This document shows positions 13,746 to 21,943 of a stretch of 32,635 nucleotides of DNA, one piece after another. The position numbers and the translations under genes are program-made. The stretch's first letter is position 1; each line of letters starts with the position of its first letter. Below the pieces are notes generated by a model. It saw only the letters and a program-made list of their open reading frames with translations. It searched no databases and was not told where the DNA came from. Origin of the DNA: Candidatus Limnocylindria bacterium (GTDB taxonomy: Bacteria; Chloroflexota; Limnocylindria; P2-11E); NCBI GenBank assembly GCA_036523395.1, contig DATDEH010000041.1, positions 1 to 32,635 of the forward strand, in the 5' to 3' direction.

Positions 13746-16263
13746 GACGGAGAGGATATCGGCGGGGCCGAGGCTTTACGATGGAAGCATCGCGCGCAAT
13801 ACGACACGCGACCACGCTCTCGGGCGCGGACCGTATCGCCAGTTGCGGCGCCGAAGTGGGGGCGGCATTCGCGGCAGGCTCGCGGTGGTGCCCCCGGTCG
13901 TGCTCGCGTTGGTCATCGCCACCCTCGCGCTCGCCGGTTTCGGCGCGGTGACCGCGTTCGCGTTTTTCGCCTCTGACCTGCCATCCCCGGAGGACCTCGC
14001 GAAGGACCCCCTCGCCCAGTCGACCAAGGTCTACGACCGGGACGGCGCGACGCTCCTGTACCAGTTCGAGGTCGAGCGGCGGGAGGTGGTCTCGCTCAAC
14101 TCCATCCCCCAGGTGGTGATCGACGCGACCATCGCGGCCGAGGACAAGTCCTTCTGGACCAACCCCGGCATCGACGTCTTCGGCATCGCCCGGGCGGTGC
14201 GCGATGACCTCTTTCACAAGGACGTCGTGAGCGGCGCCTCGACGATCACGCAGCAGCTCGTGAAGCAGCGGATCGTCGGCGACGAAGTGAGCGTCTCCCG
14301 CAAGATCAAGGAGGCGATCCTCGCCGTTCAGGTCACCCGGACCTACTCGAAGGAGCAGATCCTCGAGCTGTACTTCAATCAGATCTACTACGGGAACCAG
14401 GCCTACGGGATCAAGGCCGCGGCGCAGTCCTATTTCGGAAAGTCAGATCTTTCGACGCTCACGGTCGCCGAGTCCGCCCTGCTCGCGGGTCTGCCGCAGT
14501 CACCGTCGATCCTGGATCCGTCTCAGGCCGGCAACGTCGAGCGCGCCAAGGATCGTCGCGCCTACGTGCTCGACCAGATGGTCGACTTCGGCGCGATCAC
14601 GCACTCGCAGCGCGACGCCGCGGACGCGGAGCCGATCACGGTGGCCGGCCCGCAGGTGACGACGATCACGGCGCCGCACTTCGTCTTCCAGGTGCGCAAC
14701 CAGCTCGCGCAGATCCTGGGCGGCGACGAGTCGGCGGTCACGCGCGGCGGCTTCAAGGTCACGACCACGCTCAACACGAAGACACAGGAAGCGGCCGAGC
14801 GGCATGTGAAGGAGTCGGTCGAGTCGCTGCACGACAAGAATGTGTGGAACGCTGCGATGGTCTCGATCGACCCGCGCACGGGCGAGATCCTCGCGTACGT
14901 CGGCTCGGTCGATTACTACGACCGCGACGACCCTCGCGTGCAGGGCCAGTACGACGCCGCTGGCATCGCGCAGAGACAGCCGGGTTCCTCGTTCAAGATG
15001 TTCAACTACGTCACCGCTCTCAAGAAGGGCGCGACGGCGGCGACCGTCGTGGTCGACGCGCGCACGGACTTCACGGGGCGAGCAGACCCCACGCGCATGA
15101 GTCCGTCGGCGTGCGGCTACTGTCCCGAGAACGCGGACCTCCAGTACCACGGGCCGGTGACGATGCGGCAGGCCATCCGCGAGTCGCGCAACGTGCCCGC
15201 CGTGAAGTTCCTGTCGCAGTACAGCGGGATCGAGGACACGATCCAGACCGCGCACGACATGGGCATCACGGCGAACATCGACCCGAACCAGACCGGTCTG
15301 TCGCTCACGCTCGGGTCGAAGGAAGTGAAGCTCGTCGATATGGCGAGCGCGTACGGCGTGCTCGCGAACCTCGGCGTGCGCGTGACGCCGACGTACATCC
15401 TCAAGGTCGAGGACTCGCGCGGGAAGGTCGTCTGGGAGCACAAGGACTACGAGCAGAAGCGCGTGCTCGATGCCGGTGTCGCATGGCTCATGACCGACAT
15501 CCTGAAGGACACGACACAGCCCTCGCGGGACTTCATCTTCGGCAGCTGGACCAACATCGGGCGTCCCGCGGCTTTGAAGACGGGGACGACAGACAACCTC
15601 AAGGACGTCTACAGCGTCGGCTACGTCCCCACCCTGGTCACGGGTGTGTGGATGGGCAATGCCAACGGCGATCCGATGAGCTCGCGAGATTTCTCGAGCG
15701 CGATGGGGCCCGGGGTGCTGTGGCGCGATTACATGAAAGAGGTGCTCGACGGCGTCCCGGTCGCGGACTGGGAGCGGCCGGCGAACATCGTGCAGGCGAC
15801 CATCGTGGCCGCGCCAGGAGCCTTCGGCGGATACGGCTCGGGTCTTCTTCCGTCGAGCCTCTCGCCGTTCTCCATGACCGAGTTCTTCGTCCGCGGCACT
15901 GTTCCGACACAGGTCGACAACTGGTGGGTCGCAGGATGCCCCGGTCCGGACGGCACCGCGCGTATCGCCCTCAAGCCGCAGGAGCGCGCGCCTGGGAACG
16001 TCTGGCAGAAGTACACGGATCAATGGATCAAGGGCGCCAACGCCGGCTCGTACGGCTATGGCCGGTACAGCTGGAATCTCATCGGCTCCGAACCATGTCC
16101 GAGCCCATCGCCCTCGCCATCTCCTTCTCCGTCACCCTCGCAGGGCTTCAGCCCGAGCCCGACCACCAGGCCGAGTGGCACGCCGTTCGTCGTGCCGTCG
16201 CTCACGCTTCCGCCGTTCCCGTCCGGTCGGACGGTCGCTCCAAGTCCTACGCGCCCTCCGTGA
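13738..16263 (+). CDS. class A penicillin-binding protein (bifunctional transglycosylase/transpeptidase, PBP1A type)
   Basis: An 841-residue murein synthase anchored by one N-terminal membrane helix (about 52-77), with an extracellular glycosyltransferase family 51 domain (catalytic Glu in AAEDKSFW near 135; GASTITQQLVK at 166-176). The transpeptidase follows: SSFK (417-420, acyl-serine), SRN (483-485) and KTGTT (614-618). A tail of Ser-Pro repeats and further Pro/Ser/Thr-rich sequence ends the protein, probably in the cell wall. The start is uncertain. GTG at 13738 gives a basic cytoplasmic N-terminus but overlaps the divergent tyrS start by 8 nt; TTG at 13843 is the main alternative and still keeps basic residues before the membrane helix. 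Its stop overlaps the NUDIX gene start. Confidence 0.93.
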   Translation: MGTTERISAGPRLYDGSIARNTTRDHALGRGPYRQLRRRSGGGIRGRLAVVPPVVLALVIATLALAGFGAVTAFAFFASDLPSPEDLAKDPLAQSTKVYDRDGATLLYQFEVERREVVSLNSIPQVVIDATIAAEDKSFWTNPGIDVFGIARAVRDDLFHKDVVSGASTITQQLVKQRIVGDEVSVSRKIKEAILAVQVTRTYSKEQILELYFNQIYYGNQAYGIKAAAQSYFGKSDLSTLTVAESALLAGLPQSPSILDPSQAGNVERAKDRRAYVLDQMVDFGAITHSQRDAADAEPITVAGPQVTTITAPHFVFQVRNQLAQILGGDESAVTRGGFKVTTTLNTKTQEAAERHVKESVESLHDKNVWNAAMVSIDPRTGEILAYVGSVDYYDRDDPRVQGQYDAAGIAQRQPGSSFKMFNYVTALKKGATAATVVVDARTDFTGRADPTRMSPSACGYCPENADLQYHGPVTMRQAIRESRNVPAVKFLSQYSGIEDTIQTAHDMGITANIDPNQTGLSLTLGSKEVKLVDMASAYGVLANLGVRVTPTYILKVEDSRGKVVWEHKDYEQKRVLDAGVAWLMTDILKDTTQPSRDFIFGSWTNIGRPAALKTGTTDNLKDVYSVGYVPTLVTGVWMGNANGDPMSSRDFSSAMGPGVLWRDYMKEVLDGVPVADWERPANIVQATIVAAPGAFGGYGSGLLPSSLSPFSMTEFFVRGTVPTQVDNWWVAGCPGPDGTARIALKPQERAPGNVWQKYTDQWIKGANAGSYGYGRYSWNLIGSEPCPSPSPSPSPSPSPSQGFSPSPTTRPSGTPFVVPSLTLPPFPSGRTVAPSPTRPP

Positions 16264-16709
16264 ATCGACGCGTCGGCGCGATCGTTGCCTGCGTCGACGC
16301 GGACGGACGCGTGCTCCTCGTTCGTCAGCGAGGTGGACCGTTCGCCGGCGCCTGGCTGCTGCCAGGCGGCGGTGTTGAACAGGGCGAGTCACCGGAGGAC
16401 GCGGTGCGTCGCGAGACCCTTGAGGAGACCGGCTGCGAGTTGACGGCACTCGCGCATGTCGCGACGTACGAGGTCGACGAGAGCACCGAGGACTTTCGCT
16501 CGCTCATGCACCTCTATCGCGGCAATGCGGTGGGCGAGGCGCGGGCGGAGGTTGGATCCGCCGTGCGATGGTCCGCGCCGGATGCCGCCGGCTTTCATGC
16601 CGCGCTGCGACGCGAGCTCGCGGATGCGGGTCTGCGCCGCGAGGATGATGAGCGGCTCGCGCGTGCTCTCTCCGCGACGAACGTGACGATGCGTCGCGTC
16701 GATCGCTGA
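16260..16709 (+). CDS. NUDIX hydrolase
   Basis: A 149-residue pyrophosphohydrolase of unknown substrate. The Nudix box is complete: GGVEQGESPEDAVR followed by RETLEETG (about residues 39-60), with the Mg-binding RExxEE intact. The N-terminal RVGAIVACVDADGRVLLVRQRG strand pair and WLLPGG are typical. The GTG start forms a CCGTGA overlap with the stop of the PBP gene, so translation is probably coupled. The open frame continues upstream antisense-free through the PBP gene but is not conserved-looking there. The fusion-like coupling with a murein synthase is not a known standard pair; a role in cleaning nucleotide-activated precursors would be speculation. Confidence 0.85.
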   Translation: MNRRVGAIVACVDADGRVLLVRQRGGPFAGAWLLPGGGVEQGESPEDAVRRETLEETGCELTALAHVATYEVDESTEDFRSLMHLYRGNAVGEARAEVGSAVRWSAPDAAGFHAALRRELADAGLRREDDERLARALSATNVTMRRVDR

Positions 16710-16928
16710 AACACACGTCCGTTGGGGCGATGACGTTCCTGAATATCACGATGCGGGTTGCGCGTCCGTTGAAGTGCGCGCGGAGCGGTACGGATTCGAC
16801 CGCTCTGGGTACGGGAATCATCCAAATTACGTAGAGTTCTCGGGCGCAGATACCCCGTTGAAGCCCCTTTGACACGGCTGCCCCCGGTCGCCCGCTACTC
16901 GGGCATGTGGGTCGCTCGTTAGTCAGTC
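16710..16928. other. 219-nt intergenic region between the NUDIX and FecR genes
   Basis: This is the second-longest non-coding gap. It contains a 7-bp inverted repeat GAGCGGT / ACCGCTC (16783-16789 and 16799-16805, 9-nt spacer, extendable by inner C-G and G-C pairs) without a T-run. CGTCCGTTG is repeated at 16716-16724 and 16763-16771, and CCGTTGAAG at 16766-16774 and 16855-16863. It also holds the possible fecR promoter described separately. No tRNA or convincing small gene was recognised. Confidence 0.5.
16869..16899 (+). promoter_or_regulatory. candidate promoter of the FecR-domain gene
   Basis: A perfect -35 hexamer TTGACA stands at 16869-16874. The only -10-like bases at a workable distance are CGCTAC/GCTACT (16893-16899, 18-19 bp spacer), a weak match. 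The start codon would lie about 25 nt downstream of the expected transcript start. Confidence 0.35.
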
Positions 16929-18119
16929 GTGGGGTATGCAACTCGGGCAACGGTCCTTCTGTCCTGTTTGGCGCTGTGCGTTGGGACGGTCCCTGGTATC
17001 GGCAGCACGCCCGTTGCCGCAAACGTGCAGGCGCCCGCGCATACACCGCTGCGGGCCGCCGCGGTCCTCACCGTGATCTCCGGCGACGTGCAGACGCGTT
17101 TCGGCGGCTCGGGCTTCTCGAGCGCGACCGATGGCGCGGTCCTCTACGTCGGCTCCACTGTCCGCACCAGCGGCGACGCGCGCGCGGTCCTCACACTGTT
17201 CGAAGGCTCCACGATCGAGCTCGAGCCCGCGAGCGACATCACGATCGAGGAAGCGACCACACGAAGCAGCTCGACGATCGTGCAGCTCGCGCAGTCGGTC
17301 GGACGGAGCTGGCATGTCGTCACGCATCTCACCACCGCCGACTCACGCTATGAAGTGAGGACGCCCGCCGCGACCGCATCGGTCCGCGGCACCGCGTTCG
17401 AGGTCGCCGTCGATGACGCGCTCAGTGGCCCGACAACGACCGTGACCACGACCGAGGGTCGCGTCGCGACAGCGGACACCGCTGGCTCGAGCGAGGTCCT
17501 CGTCACCGCCGATCAGATCACGACGGTCCGCGCGAACACCGCGCCCGAGCCGCCCCGCGCGGCGCCCGACGCGCAGCGCGTGGTCAGCGTCGCCGTCGTG
17601 TCGGAGAGCTCGCTCGTCGTCGATCCGCTTGGCCGCGTCAATGGCTTCAAGGACGGCAAGGTCTTCGCGCAGACGCCGGGCGCGCGGGTGCGCATGCAGG
17701 ACGGCACGATCGTCGTGACCCTGCCGAACGTCCCCGATGGCGTATTCGCGACGACCGTCTCGGCAGGCACTTCGGCGACCGTGTCCACCACCGTGACCGA
17801 CAAGGGCGAGGAGCCCGTCAGAGTCAACAACGCGGTCGAGGCCGGCAGCGCATCGACGACCTCGGGTGTCGAGCTGCGCAAGGGCAGCGACATGCCGCAG
17901 GTACGTTCGCTCACACCGGACGAGACGCAGAAGCTGTCGGACGCGAAGTTCGGCGCGAAGGCGAAGGTCCGCGCGATCGCGAAGCAGACGCTGCGCGCGC
18001 CCGCGACGACCGAAGGGAACTCGGGCACCACAAGGGCGCCGACGAAGAAGAACGACGCGACCCCGCAGCCCGCAGCCACGCCGCGCCGGACCGAAGGCCC
18101 CACGCCGGCGCGCCGCTAG
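16929..18119 (+). CDS. secreted FecR-domain protein
   Basis: A 396-residue protein with a signal peptide (hydrophobic TVLLSCLALCVGTV at about 8-21, likely cut near VAANVQA) and one FecR domain (about 45-155). The domain shows VLTVISGDVQ, VGSTVRTSGDARAVLTLFEGSTIEL and YEVRTPAATASVRGTAFEV, the usual fold blocks. The second half lacks recognisable domains and ends in a Lys/Arg/Pro/Thr-rich stretch. Because it is exported and has no ECF sigma factor or TonB receptor beside it, it is unlikely to be a classical FecR signal transducer; a cell-surface role is inferred. The GTG at 16929 has no strong Shine-Dalgarno but precedes the signal peptide correctly. It converges with mutS2 at a shared CTAG. 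Confidence 0.82.
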   Translation: MGYATRATVLLSCLALCVGTVPGIGSTPVAANVQAPAHTPLRAAAVLTVISGDVQTRFGGSGFSSATDGAVLYVGSTVRTSGDARAVLTLFEGSTIELEPASDITIEEATTRSSSTIVQLAQSVGRSWHVVTHLTTADSRYEVRTPAATASVRGTAFEVAVDDALSGPTTTVTTTEGRVATADTAGSSEVLVTADQITTVRANTAPEPPRAAPDAQRVVSVAVVSESSLVVDPLGRVNGFKDGKVFAQTPGARVRMQDGTIVVTLPNVPDGVFATTVSAGTSATVSTTVTDKGEEPVRVNNAVEAGSASTTSGVELRKGSDMPQVRSLTPDETQKLSDAKFGAKAKVRAIAKQTLRAPATTEGNSGTTRAPTKKNDATPQPAATPRRTEGPTPARR

Positions 18120-20443
18120 AGCCGGACGATCGTCGCGCCGTCGCCGCCCTCGGCGGCGCCGGCGGGCTCGTGGGCGCGCACCAGAGGATGCCGCGACAGC
18201 ACCTCACGCACGGCGGTGCGTAGCGCGCCGGTCCCCTTGCCGTGCACGATCCGCAAGCGATCGACGCCCGCGACGGCGGCGTCATTGAGGTAGCGGTCAA
18301 GCACTTCGAGTGCCTCCTCGGCACGAGCGCCGCGCAGGTCCAGCTGTAGCGACACGGCCGCCGCCGAGCCGCCGATGACCGGCCGCGTCGCGAGCGGCGC
18401 CTCCTGGGCCGCCCGTGCGGGCCGCAGGCTCGTCGCAGGGACGCGCAGCCGCAGCGCACCGGCCGCGACGTCGGCCATCCCGCGGTCATCGATCGAGAGC
18501 AGTGTGCCGGGCTCGCTCACGCCCTCGACATGTACGGGCGAGCCGATCGCGATAGGCACCGCGGCGCGCGGGGCCTGCTCGGGTGTGGCCGCCGACCGAC
18601 GCGTCGTCTCCGCCTCAGCGAGGGCGGCTCGAGCGTCGTCGACGAGGTTGCGCTTCGCCGCCTGGTCACGCGCGCTCTCCGCCTGCCGTAGCGCTCGGCG
18701 CGACTGGAGCAGAAGCTCATCCGCCTCCGTGCGCGAGCGACGTGCCGACCGCTCGGCCTCGTCGCGGATGCGCTCCGACTCACGCCGCGCTTGCTCCGTC
18801 AGGCGCCGCGCATCTTCGGCCGAAACGCGCGCCTCCTCGAGCGCCGCGGAGAGATCGGTGCGATGACGCTCGGCCTCCCGCAGCGTCCGCTCGAGCGATC
18901 GATGGAGCTCGGATAGGTGTGACTCCGCGCGCGCTAGGACGGCGTTGTCGAGACCCAGGCGAGACGCGATCGCGAACGCGTTCGACGATCCCGGCAGACC
19001 GATATGCAGACGGTATGTGGGACGGAGTGACTCGGCGTCGAATTCGACGCTCGCGTTCGACGCGCCGGGCGTGTTGAGCGCGAATGCCTTCAGCTCCGGG
19101 TAGTGCGTCGTCGCCGCCACGAGAACGCCGCGCCCCAGCAGTGTCTCGAGGACGGCCATCGCCAGAGCGGCACCTTCGTCAGGATCCGTCCCCGCGCCGA
19201 GCTCGTCGAGCAGCGCGAGGTCATCGCGCTCCGCCTCGGCGAGGGTCGCGACGACGTTTCGGAGATGCGACGAGAATGTCGAGAGCGACTGCGCGATCGA
19301 CTGCTCGTCGCCGATGTCCGCGAACACACGCTGCACGACCGGCACCCGGCTGCCACGCGATGCAGGTATCTGCAGGCCGGACGCGGCCATGAGTACGAGC
19401 AGTCCGAGCGTTCGAAGGGTCACGGTCTTTCCACCGGTATTGGGACCCGTGATGACGAGCGCGCGGAAGTCCGATCCAAGGCGCACATCGATCGGCACGA
19501 CGCCGGTCCCGCGTTCGACCAGGAGCGGATGGCGCGCTCCGACGAGATCGACGATGCCGTGCGAGTCGAGCACCGGCCGCTCGCACTCGAGATGGGCCGC
19601 GAGCTCGGCCTTCGCGAGCAGGAGGTCGAGGGCGGCGAGGGCGGTCGTCACCGCGTCGAGGTCGTCCCCCGCCCGTTCGACGCGGCGCGACAGCTCGTCG
19701 AGAACGCGGCGCACTTCGGCGCTCTCGGCGAGCTCGGCCTCGCGGAGCGCGTTGTTCGCCTCGAGGATCTCGAGCGGCTCGATGAACACGGTGGCGCCGC
19801 TCGCGGACTGATCGTGGACGATCCCCTTGACCGCGCCGCGCATCTCGGCCTTCACTGGCACGACGTAGCGTCCGCCACGCTGCGTGATGAGCTGCTCCTG
19901 CAGAGCACGTGAGAGGTCCGGCGAGCGCAGCAGGCCGTCCAGGCGCTGCTGGAGGCGGGCCTGCGCCGCTCTGAGCGCCGCGCGCAGCGAGCCGAGACGC
20001 GGGCTGGCGCGATCGAGCACCTCGCCGGTGCCGGCGATGGCATGTTCGATGGCCTCGGCGACGTCGCGCGGTGGACGCGCGAAGCGTGCTTTCGCCGCGA
20101 GCGGCGGGTACGGATGAACCTCGGCGAAGAGCTTCTCCGCGGCGCGGATGGTGTCGGCGATCTCGATGAGCTGCGGTGGCTCCAGCGAGCCGCCCAGGCG
20201 TGCGCGCCGCAGGGCGTCGCGGATGTCGCGAGCGCCACCGATGCCGGCGGACGGCTGCGCGCGCAGCAGATCGCGCGCCGCCGCGGTCTCGTCCTGGAGC
20301 CGATCGGCCTCGCGGATGTCAGTGACCGGCGTGAGCGCCTCAGCGAGCTCGCGGCCCGGCGTGAACGACGACCGCTCCGCGAGGAGCGCGCGGATGGCCG
20401 GGTATTCGAGCGTGACGAGCGCGCGCTCCGCGGCGGTCGTCAT
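18116..20443 (-). CDS. mutS2: MutS2 family endonuclease/ATPase
   Basis: A 775-residue MutS paralogue lacking the mismatch-recognition domain. In other species it suppresses homologous recombination and acts on branched DNA or collided ribosomes. Order of parts: core/lever helices (1-300), ATPase with Walker A GPNTGGKT (333-340) and Walker B region LLDELGAGTDPDEGAALA, a long charged coiled coil (about 510-640), and a C-terminal Smr nuclease domain with LDLRG and HGKGTGALR. The ATG at 20443 shares one base with the glycosylase stop (TGATG). It is the last gene of the minus-strand run beginning at the ABC transporter. Confidence 0.95.
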   Translation of the reverse strand: MTTAAERALVTLEYPAIRALLAERSSFTPGRELAEALTPVTDIREADRLQDETAAARDLLRAQPSAGIGGARDIRDALRRARLGGSLEPPQLIEIADTIRAAEKLFAEVHPYPPLAAKARFARPPRDVAEAIEHAIAGTGEVLDRASPRLGSLRAALRAAQARLQQRLDGLLRSPDLSRALQEQLITQRGGRYVVPVKAEMRGAVKGIVHDQSASGATVFIEPLEILEANNALREAELAESAEVRRVLDELSRRVERAGDDLDAVTTALAALDLLLAKAELAAHLECERPVLDSHGIVDLVGARHPLLVERGTGVVPIDVRLGSDFRALVITGPNTGGKTVTLRTLGLLVLMAASGLQIPASRGSRVPVVQRVFADIGDEQSIAQSLSTFSSHLRNVVATLAEAERDDLALLDELGAGTDPDEGAALAMAVLETLLGRGVLVAATTHYPELKAFALNTPGASNASVEFDAESLRPTYRLHIGLPGSSNAFAIASRLGLDNAVLARAESHLSELHRSLERTLREAERHRTDLSAALEEARVSAEDARRLTEQARRESERIRDEAERSARRSRTEADELLLQSRRALRQAESARDQAAKRNLVDDARAALAEAETTRRSAATPEQAPRAAVPIAIGSPVHVEGVSEPGTLLSIDDRGMADVAAGALRLRVPATSLRPARAAQEAPLATRPVIGGSAAAVSLQLDLRGARAEEALEVLDRYLNDAAVAGVDRLRIVHGKGTGALRTAVREVLSRHPLVRAHEPAGAAEGGDGATIVRL

Positions 20444-21054
20444 CACGAAACCCCGCTCGAGCCACGCACCCATAAGCGCCACGGCTTCGCCGACGTCGCG
20501 CTCTCTGCGATGCCGATCCGAGGCCCGCGCGCGATCAGGCGGGGCGCGACCCTTGGTGCGTCGCGCAGCTGCAACACCGAGCGTGTCAGGTCGATGCCCG
20601 TGTGCGACGTGGTGAGCGTGAACGCGCGTCCAAGCAGCCCGGGTCCGCTGAGGCGCGCGTCATGAGCGAAGCCCTCGAGCGGCTCCGCGCCGCGGAGGAG
20701 CACAGCGCCTGCCACGCCCGGCTCATGGGCGACGACGTTCATGCAGTACCAGACCCCATGTGAGAGATAGACGTAGGCGTGTCCCGGCCTCCCGAACATG
20801 ACCTCGGTACGCGGCGTCAGGCCGCGGAACGCGTGCGAGGCCGGATCACGGGTCCCGTGGTAGGCCTCGACCTCGACGAGCCGCGCGGCGCGCCGGCCCT
20901 CGGGGCCATCGTAGAGGAGCACCTTGCCGAGGAGGTCGCGCGCCACGGCGAGGGGCGGGCGCGCGTAGAAAGGGCGCGGCAGACGCGGGCCGTAGCGGCG
21001 CGTAGCGGTGCTAGCTGGTCTTGCGCGGATCGAGCGCGTCTCGCAGGCCGTCAC
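20443..21054 (-). CDS. DNA-3-methyladenine glycosylase (AAG/MPG family)
   Basis: About 203 residues; it flips out and removes alkylated or deaminated purines, starting base-excision repair. Family landmarks: FYARPPLAVARDLLGKVLLY, the catalytic-Glu motif VEVEAYHG, HAFRGLTPRTEVMFGRPGHAYVYLSHGVWYCMNVV and the C-terminal RGPRIGI. The only canonical start ahead of the conserved FY segment is GTG at 21054, inside the 3' end of the permease gene (44-nt overlap). A CTG just before the conserved region is another possibility. Tight coupling to mutS2 downstream makes a small DNA-repair pair. Confidence 0.9.
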   Translation of the reverse strand: MTACETRSIRARPASTATRRYGPRLPRPFYARPPLAVARDLLGKVLLYDGPEGRRAARLVEVEAYHGTRDPASHAFRGLTPRTEVMFGRPGHAYVYLSHGVWYCMNVVAHEPGVAGAVLLRGAEPLEGFAHDARLSGPGLLGRAFTLTTSHTGIDLTRSVLQLRDAPRVAPRLIARGPRIGIAESATSAKPWRLWVRGSSGVS

Positions 21055-21943
21055 CGACGTAGTTGATCGACAGCACAGTCAGGAAGATCAGGAAGCCTGG
21101 GAAGAACGCCCAGTGCGGCGCGATGTCGATGTAGTCCTTCGCGTCGTAGAGAAGCCGGCCCCAGGTGGGGACGTCGGATGGGAACCCCAGACCGAGGAAC
21201 GATAGCGTCGACTCGGTGAGGATCGCACCGCCGACGCCGATCGTCGCCGCGACGAGCACCGGGCTCAGGACGTTGGGGATGATGTGTTTCATGATGATGC
21301 GGCTGTCGGGATCACCGATCGCGCGGGCGGCCTCGACGAATTCCTTCTGCTTCAGCGACAGGAATGACGCGCGCACGAGACGCGCGACGGGCATCCAGTT
21401 CAGGACGCCGATGACGCCGACGATCATGAGGAAGATGCCGAGCTCCGGTCCGAACGCTGCGCGAAGTGAATCGCGGAACAGATAGACGATGACCAGCAGC
21501 AGCGGCAGGATCGGCAGCGACAGGAACAGGTCGGTGAGGCGCATCAGCGGGCTGTCGAGCTTCACGAAGTAGCCCGCGAGCGCGCCGATCGTGAGGCCGA
21601 GCGTGATCGCGACCAGCACCGAGGTGATGCCCACGGCGATGGAAACGCGCCCGCCCAGGATCGCGCGCGCGAGCATGTCGCGGCCCAGGTCGTCAGTGCC
21701 GAAGGGATGCTCGGCGCTGGGAGCACGGAGCGATACGTTGAAGTCGATCACGTTGATCGCGGTGTGGTACACGAGCGGCCCGAAGAGCGTGAAGACGATG
21801 AGGAACAGGAACGTGAACAGCCCTGCCATCGCCAGCCGGTGCCGTGTGAACTGGTGCCACGCGTCGCCCCACAGCGAGCGCGCCGGACGCTTGAGCTCGA
21901 CGCTCGCGGGGAGCCGCGCGATCTCGACGTCGGTCGCGGCCAC
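21011..21943 (-). CDS. ABC transporter permease, DppC/OppC type
   Basis: A 310-residue inner-membrane subunit of a peptide/nickel-type importer. It has an N-terminal cytoplasmic stretch, a first membrane helix (about 38-60), the OppC N-terminal motif HPFGTDDLGRDMLARAILGGRVS, then four or five further helices. The ATPase-coupling EAA loop FVEAARAIGDPDSRIIMKHIIPNVL and the signature TLSFLGLGFPSDVPTWG follow. The GTG start shares one base with the upstream permease stop (TAGTG). It is translated together with the DppB-type partner. No ATP-binding subunit is encoded next to it. Confidence 0.93.
   Translation of the reverse strand: MAATDVEIARLPASVELKRPARSLWGDAWHQFTRHRLAMAGLFTFLFLIVFTLFGPLVYHTAINVIDFNVSLRAPSAEHPFGTDDLGRDMLARAILGGRVSIAVGITSVLVAITLGLTIGALAGYFVKLDSPLMRLTDLFLSLPILPLLLVIVYLFRDSLRAAFGPELGIFLMIVGVIGVLNWMPVARLVRASFLSLKQKEFVEAARAIGDPDSRIIMKHIIPNVLSPVLVAATIGVGGAILTESTLSFLGLGFPSDVPTWGRLLYDAKDYIDIAPHWAFFPGFLIFLTVLSINYVGDGLRDALDPRKTS

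Noticed and set aside
12495-13976. A 493-codon open frame on the plus strand
   Set aside because: Antisense to tyrS with no recognisable domain; explained by GC bias.
14844-16259. Upstream extension of the NUDIX reading frame through the PBP gene
   Set aside because: The PBP frame has all catalytic motifs; the extension is an Arg-rich shadow. Only the part from the GTG at 16260 resembles a NUDIX protein.
16783-16805. GGATTCGACC looks a little like a tRNA T-arm
   Set aside because: No acceptor stem, anticodon arm or CCA-end context can be built around it.
16730-16834. A 34-codon plus-strand frame starting ATG in the NUDIX-FecR gap
   Set aside because: GGGG upstream is too close to be a convincing ribosome-binding site and the peptide has no clear character; its DNA contains the inverted repeat instead.
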